Below, piece by piece: positions 60,237 through 64,000 of a stretch of 64,000 nucleotides of DNA (position 1 is the stretch's first letter; every line of letters starts with the position of its first letter). A program made the translations under genes and the position numbers. The DNA is from UBA4312 sp040266995 (lineage in GTDB: Bacteria > Bacillota_I > Bacilli_A > Erysipelotrichales > Erysipelotrichaceae), in the NCBI GenBank assembly GCA_040266995.1, contig JAWRHV010000001.1, forward strand, positions 45,920 to 109,919. The letters run 5' to 3'. The notes under the pieces were generated by a model that ran no database searches, was not told the DNA's origin, and worked only from the letters and a program-made list of their open reading frames with translations.

Positions 60237-60434
60237 TTATCCTCCTTTATACAGAAATATTTCCTCAATCGGCAGTTGAAAATAATCCGCTATGATAAAT
60301 GCCAGTTCCAGTGATGGATTGTATTTCCCGTTTTCAATGGAACTGATCGTCTGCCGAGATACACGGATAACCCGTGCCAGCTGCTGCTGATTCAATCCTC
60401 TGGCCTTTCTTAATTCTTCTATACGATTTTTCAT
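60237..60434 (-). CDS. Xre-family transcriptional regulator
   Basis: 65-residue helix-turn-helix protein: RIEELRKARGLNQQQLARVI, then RVSRQTISSIENGKYNPSLE and LAFIIADYFQLPIEEIF. It is the short Cro/CI type with no sensor domain. Two palindromes at its own promoter (60446-60469 and 60489-60512) are the natural target, so autorepression is likely. It precedes the four-helix protein in one operon. Confidence 0.9.
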   Translation of the reverse strand: MKNRIEELRKARGLNQQQLARVIRVSRQTISSIENGKYNPSLELAFIIADYFQLPIEEIFLYKGG

Positions 60435-60445
60435 AAACCCTCTGT

Positions 60446-60469
60446 AAATGTAAAGCTTCCTTTACATTT
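60446..60469. promoter_or_regulatory. Operator 1 of the Xre regulator
   Basis: Perfect 10 bp inverted repeat: AAATGTAAAG and CTTTACATTT separated by CTTC. On the minus strand it begins one base after the -10 box and covers +1. Confidence 0.8.
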
Positions 60470-60498
60470 ATTATACATTGCCGCCTATCAATGTCAAG
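60470..60498 (-). promoter_or_regulatory. Promoter of the Xre operon
   Basis: On the minus strand, TTGACA (within 60498-60492) and TATAAT (within 60475-60470) with a 16 nt spacer. Both operators overlap it. Confidence 0.75.
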
Positions 60499-60512
60499 GT
60501 TCCTTTACATTT
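60489..60512. promoter_or_regulatory. Operator 2 of the Xre regulator
   Basis: AATGTCAAG and CTTTACATTT separated by GTTC: same dyad as operator 1 with one mismatch, lying over the -35 box. The two centres are 43 bp apart. Confidence 0.7.
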
Positions 60513-60518
60513 TGTGAC

Positions 60519-60542
60519 AAAAAAAACCTGCATAACGCAGGT
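60519..60542 (-). terminator. Terminator of the CbiT-like gene
   Basis: ACCTGC and GCAGGT pair around five bases; eight T follow on the minus strand. Confidence 0.85.
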
Positions 60543-60548
60543 GAAACT

Positions 60549-61451
60549 TTAATTATCCGATTTTCCCGTAATGATCCAAGGAGCCGGTTCCTGTACAAAA
60601 GAGTTTTTTGCGTTCAGTTTAGAAACGGATATCTGAATAACCTCGGTATCCAATATACCGTACTTCTCAAATATGGTCGGCAATTGGGCTGCTACCGTAA
60701 AATCCAGTGTATAAATAACGACATTGATCTTCGGATTCAGTCCGATCAGGCATTCCAGTTCCTGCTCCATGCTTGCGCTGGCTACCATAAAAACGGTCAT
60801 CGGCACCGGCAGATCCTTTAATGTTTCCGTATCGACATGATCGATGATATTGATATTTTCCAGGCCAAAATGTTCCATGTTTTCTTCCATGGTCTGGCGG
60901 TCTCTGGCGCTGTATTCCACCGCTGTCACACTGCCTTCCACCGCAATGATCGCACTTTCAATGGCAATGGAAGCTCCACTGATCACAATCAGATCATCTT
61001 GTCTGCCTACCGCCATCTTATTTAAGATCACAGAACGGATCTCACTGCCGACATAATGGACAGATCCTCTGGCGAAATTCTTATTATCCATCCCGATCTT
61101 ATATGTATTTCTGGCTTTCTCATTGATGATCAGCATACCGGCTGAGGCATTGATCCCCCGATTGATCATGTCTTTAAGCTTATTGTGCTTGACTGGTCCG
61201 ACCGGTTCGCTGCCTTCGTTATACCATACATCGCAATCCCCCAGACCTGCATTCCACATATTATAGAAGATGTCCTGGTTGCCTGCTTCCGTAAATACCA
61301 GGACCGTACGGTGGCTTTCCACCGTTGGAATGACATTTTTGTTTTTTCGGGTAATATCGATCATTTTTACCTTTTCCAGATCGATCGTCGTGTTCTTCGC
61401 AAAGTACTGCAGCCATGCCAATATAATTTCATTTGTAAACAATTGTTCCAT
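60549..61451 (-). CDS. CbiT/CobL-like methyltransferase-fold protein, degenerate
   Basis: 300 residues. The C-terminal 180 residues follow precorrin-6Y methylase CbiT/CobL: YKIGMDNKNFARGSVHYVGS, EIRSVILNKMAVGRQDDLIV, then the SAM-loop position, then VTAVEYSARDRQTMEENMEH and FGLENINIIDHVDTETLKDL. The SAM loop reads VISGASIAIES where active enzymes have a GAGTGS-type loop, so catalysis is doubtful. The N-terminal 100 residues could be a shortened CbiE-like domain. No other cobalamin gene is in the window. So it is an orphan, perhaps with a changed role. Single gene, with a terminator. Confidence 0.6.
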   Translation of the reverse strand: MEQLFTNEIILAWLQYFAKNTTIDLEKVKMIDITRKNKNVIPTVESHRTVLVFTEAGNQDIFYNMWNAGLGDCDVWYNEGSEPVGPVKHNKLKDMINRGINASAGMLIINEKARNTYKIGMDNKNFARGSVHYVGSEIRSVILNKMAVGRQDDLIVISGASIAIESAIIAVEGSVTAVEYSARDRQTMEENMEHFGLENINIIDHVDTETLKDLPVPMTVFMVASASMEQELECLIGLNPKINVVIYTLDFTVAAQLPTIFEKYGILDTEVIQISVSKLNAKNSFVQEPAPWIITGKSDN

Positions 61452-61506
61452 ACTGTCTCTCCCCGTCGCTTAATTGTTAAATCTATTATACATAATTTAG
61501 ATCCCT

Positions 61507-61533
61507 AAAAAAAAGAGGAAAGATGCTTTCCCC
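61507..61533 (-). terminator. Terminator of divIB
   Basis: GAGGAAAG and CTTTCCCC pair (one G-T) around three bases; eight T follow on the minus strand. Confidence 0.8.
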
Positions 61534-62664
61534 TTATTGATAATAAGCTCCGGTATAAGGATCGATCTGCGCATAATAATCATATGTCGCATATGGATCC
61601 GTATAGACATATTGTTGTGAATAGTCCTCATACCCACCATAGATATTGGTCGTATCTTCATATACATCAAATGTCTGTGTCAGCTCATTCCAGACATATT
61701 GAATACCGCTGCTTGGATCTACATACAAACCCGAATAAATATTGTAATACAAACCTGTGGATTCATCGTAGGTCCAGCCTTCTGCATCTACTTCAGCTTC
61801 CTGTTCAGTTTGTTCCTCCGGTTTCTTTTCTTCGGTTTCCTTCGACTCTGTATCCTCTTCGCTCTCTTCTGTCTTTTTCTTTTTCGTCTTCTTTTCTTTC
61901 TGCTCTTCTTCTTTATCCTTTGTGGTTGAATTGAGATCATCACAATTCACTTTTTCGATAGCCGAATTGGAAGCATCCAGAAGCAGACAGACATAGTTGC
62001 CATGAAGCTCTGTCAGCATAGCCTGATATTTAGACATCATGACCAAACTGCTGATATTGGTGTATACGACATTGCCATCCTGCATGGTCATTTTAATCAT
62101 ATTGTCATCAAAAGACGTCTGGTATGGAACCATTTCGGCAATCTTTTCAATCACATTCCGGTTCAGATCCTTTTCATGTTTTTTGAACTCATTACAGATC
62201 GAAGCGATCTGATCGTCACTGAATCCGTTCAACAAAGGAAAATGAATGATCATCTTCAGATATTCCTCTTCGATGGGAATGGCTTCGTTGTCCACGGTTA
62301 CCATATAGTTTTGATTGTCCTTGACATAATAGCCGATGACGGTCTTCTCTTTGACCTCAAACTGCAGTTTTCCCTGCTTTTTATGGATCTTCACTGAATC
62401 TACCAATGGCATTTCCTTGATCCGGTGTGAAAACAGACGGCTGGGTACCAGCCACAGTCTGGTATTGGTATCCACCTGTGCCAGGTCATAGACCTGCGAA
62501 TCGGTCAGATAATAATTTCCTGTGCAGCTTAAGACATGCGCTTGGGAATCAAAGGAAAAATAATAAACAAGAAAACTCGACAGAATCAGCAATATGGCAC
62601 TGACGATGGCGCTGGAACGCAAGGTCATCGGATGTTTCTTTTTCTTCTTTTTTACTTTTTCCAA
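61534..62664 (-). CDS. divIB: Cell division protein DivIB/FtsQ with OCRE-like C-terminal tail
   Basis: Divisome protein linking wall synthesis to septation. A short basic cytosolic tail, one helix (about 18-37), then POTRA (45-110, CTGNYYLTDSQVYDLAQVD) and beta domain to about 240. This core matches DivIB. The extension is unusual: a Glu/Lys-rich linker (245-295), then WTYDESTGLYYNIYSGLYVD and on to about 333 with an eight-residue aromatic repeat, then a Tyr-rich tail (335-376) ending IDPYTGAYYQ. The repeat resembles the eukaryotic OCRE domain. Its start region is overlapped by the murB end by 13 nt. Confidence 0.9.
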   Translation of the reverse strand: MEKVKKKKKKHPMTLRSSAIVSAILLILSSFLVYYFSFDSQAHVLSCTGNYYLTDSQVYDLAQVDTNTRLWLVPSRLFSHRIKEMPLVDSVKIHKKQGKLQFEVKEKTVIGYYVKDNQNYMVTVDNEAIPIEEEYLKMIIHFPLLNGFSDDQIASICNEFKKHEKDLNRNVIEKIAEMVPYQTSFDDNMIKMTMQDGNVVYTNISSLVMMSKYQAMLTELHGNYVCLLLDASNSAIEKVNCDDLNSTTKDKEEEQKEKKTKKKKTEESEEDTESKETEEKKPEEQTEQEAEVDAEGWTYDESTGLYYNIYSGLYVDPSSGIQYVWNELTQTFDVYEDTTNIYGGYEDYSQQYVYTDPYATYDYYAQIDPYTGAYYQ

Positions 62665-63557
62665 TTCAACTGCTCCACTTCTGTGATCAGATCGATGCCA
62701 AATTCTTTTTTGGCTTGTGTTTTGATCATGTCGATCAAAGCCATTACATCGTGTGCTGTGGCCTGATCGTTTTCATTGACAATAAAATTACTGTGCTTAT
62801 CCGATATACGAGCCCCACCGATCTGATAGCCACGATATCCCAGCTCATCGATGATCTTCCACGCAGGCATTTGTTCCGGATTGCGGAACACGCTGCCGGC
62901 ACATGGTTTATCCAATGGCTGGCTGGCTATACGACGTTGGCGGCGCGATTCTATCAAAGCCTGGATCTCATAGACGTTGGCCGGTTTCAGCTGCATACGG
63001 CATGCTAAGATCATCCAGTCACGGTGCGTTTGAAAAATGGAATGACGATAGGCGAACTCCAGCTGTTCCTTTGGAAGCCATACGATTGAATTGTCCTTAT
63101 AGACACAGACTTCCGTGACAACAGCCGACATATCCGACTTATACGCCCCGGCATTCATGAACAAAGCTCCCCCAACAGAGCCCGGGATACCACTGGCAAA
63201 CTCAAGCCCGGATAAGCCTTGTTTGGCGGTTTCCACAGCCAGATTGATGATTGAGCAACCGGCCTGAACCGTCACCTTTCCATTCTCCTCGATATAATAA
63301 TCATTTAATGTTTTATCTAAATTGATAACTGCTCCATGATAGGGCTCATCCCCAAAAAGAACATTGGATCCTCTGCCTAATACATGAAAAGGAATCTGTT
63401 GTTCTTTTAACAAATCCACCACATTCATCAAAGCTAATATATCATTCGGGTATATATAGTAATCGACATTACCACCAATATGATATGTGGTATGTTTCCG
63501 CATCGGCTCCTGGCTCAAAACCTTTGCATACGTTTCCAATCGGTTTAATATATCCAT
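62652..63557 (-). CDS. murB: UDP-N-acetylenolpyruvoylglucosamine reductase
   Basis: FAD- and NADPH-dependent reductase that completes UDP-MurNAc in the cytosol. FAD-site motifs are PFHVLGRGSNVLFGDE and GIPGSVGGALFMNAGAY. The catalytic Ser/Glu region is PCAGSVFRNPEQ and the C-terminus has KHSNFIVN. At 301 residues it is the type II (Bacillus-like) length. It overlaps divIB by 13 nt and follows murG by 13 nt: the usual murG-murB-divIB order of the dcw cluster. Confidence 0.95.
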   Translation of the reverse strand: MDILNRLETYAKVLSQEPMRKHTTYHIGGNVDYYIYPNDILALMNVVDLLKEQQIPFHVLGRGSNVLFGDEPYHGAVINLDKTLNDYYIEENGKVTVQAGCSIINLAVETAKQGLSGLEFASGIPGSVGGALFMNAGAYKSDMSAVVTEVCVYKDNSIVWLPKEQLEFAYRHSIFQTHRDWMILACRMQLKPANVYEIQALIESRRQRRIASQPLDKPCAGSVFRNPEQMPAWKIIDELGYRGYQIGGARISDKHSNFIVNENDQATAHDVMALIDMIKTQAKKEFGIDLITEVEQLNWKK

Positions 63558-63570
63558 ATTCTCACTCCTA

Positions 63571-64000
63571 CTATTTTATCAGTGATTCACACAATCGTAT
63601 AATATCATAGGCAGCGCCCGGCTTGCCGAGCTTACGGGCATTCCGCGCCGTTTTCTGCCATTGCTCCGGATCCAGGAACAAGCTTTCTATCGCATCATGC
63701 AAAGTTTTTTCATTTAAATCTTTTTCCTCGATCATAGAGGCAGCCCCGGCATCCACCAGGACGCTGGCATTGTAAAATTGATGGTTGTTTGCCACATAAG
63801 GTGAAGGGATCAAGATTGCCGGAATCCCAAGACTGGTCAATTCCGCTATGGTTGTGGCCCCTGCCCGACAAATCAGTCCGTCAATCCCTTTGTATACTTT
63901 TAATGAATCGACAAAATCCACCACGTGTACGGCCGGTTGATCATCAAACAAGTGCAGATTGTCACTGTTATCTTTCCCACATGCGTATAAAAACTGTAAA
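63571..64000 (-). CDS. murG: MurG C-terminal part (5' part outside window)
   Basis: Transferase that adds GlcNAc to lipid I to make lipid II at the inner face of the membrane. The window holds about 142 C-terminal residues; hand translation of the last 49 bases continues the frame (QFLYACGKDN, then LFDDQPAVHVVDFVD), so the TTG at 63951 is not a start. GLICRAGATTIAELTSLGIP and YVANNHQFYNA are the UDP-GlcNAc-binding motifs of the C domain. It is the upstream neighbour of murB. Confidence 0.93.
   Translation of the reverse strand, partial: LQFLYACGKDNSDNLHLFDDQPAVHVVDFVDSLKVYKGIDGLICRAGATTIAELTSLGIPAILIPSPYVANNHQFYNASVLVDAGAASMIEEKDLNEKTLHDAIESLFLDPEQWQKTARNARKLGKPGAAYDIIRLCESLIK

Noticed and set aside
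1..64000. CRISPR arrays, insertion sequences, prophage or integrative element
   Set aside because: No regularly spaced direct repeats, transposase, integrase or phage motifs were seen in any translated frame, and gene content is uniformly chromosomal.

Overview
The window is an ordinary chromosomal segment of a low-to-mid GC Bacillota. I favour the Erysipelotrichia (inference, moderate confidence). The grounds are strong AGGAGG ribosome sites, a T-box leader, CcpA-like and Rex-like operators, the rapZ-yvcK-whiA string, a glnS gene next to gltX, a long PPi-dependent phosphofructokinase, and L-lactate dehydrogenase. There are no rRNA genes, insertion sequences, prophage genes or CRISPR arrays. 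Both edges cut genes: an MscS channel on the left and murG on the right.

Layout. 1-5.8 kb: mscS (partial), gltX, a tRNA-Gln(CTG), a short-chain dehydrogenase, a PepSY protein, glnS and a small ribbon-helix-helix-like protein. 5.8-16 kb: a cellobiose module. A LacI regulator, lipoprotein binding protein, two permeases, ATPase, mutarotase and ROK glucokinase read leftward, and a GH94 cellobiose phosphorylase reads rightward. Two matching LacI-type operators lie on the two divergent promoters. 16-27 kb: two MgtC paralogues behind a structured leader, Bcp, an M48 protease, the TelA/XpaC pair, PPi-PFK, an ABC-F protein and a degenerate amidase. 27.9-35.2 kb: one long leftward gene string, rapZ-yvcK-whiA-lipoprotein-NusG_II-Gx transporter-TSCPD protein-membrane protein-rex-asnS. 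Rex has two Rex boxes at its promoter and asnS has a T-box. 35-43.6 kb: a HAD protein and VanZ, an acyl-CoA module (dehydrogenase, enoyl-CoA isomerase, CoA-transferase A and B), an LCP protein, a DUF4015 glycosidase-like protein and a thioesterase.

43.6-54.7 kb: about 460 nt of structured non-coding sequence runs into a membrane-protein gene. After it come a cardiolipin synthase, a membrane metallopeptidase, divergent aconitase and citrate synthase, a protein with a histone-H1-like lysine-rich tail, an HtrA protease and ldh. 54.7-64 kb: a two-component system with a phosphoesterase, the FakA-like/Asp23 pair, an Xre repressor with two operators, an orphan CbiT-like protein, then divIB, murB and murG of the division cluster.

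The genes fit a saccharolytic fermenter. Cellobiose is imported, cleaved by phosphate, fed to glycolysis through PPi-PFK, and ends partly as lactate. Rex and CcpA-type sites tie expression to redox state and carbon supply. The least ordinary signals are the structured RNA before 44144, the anti-Shine-Dalgarno leader of the mgtC pair, the aromatic octamer (OCRE-like) tail on DivIB, the looping operators of the cellobiose module, and several genes whose -10 box lies only about 7 nt before the start codon.
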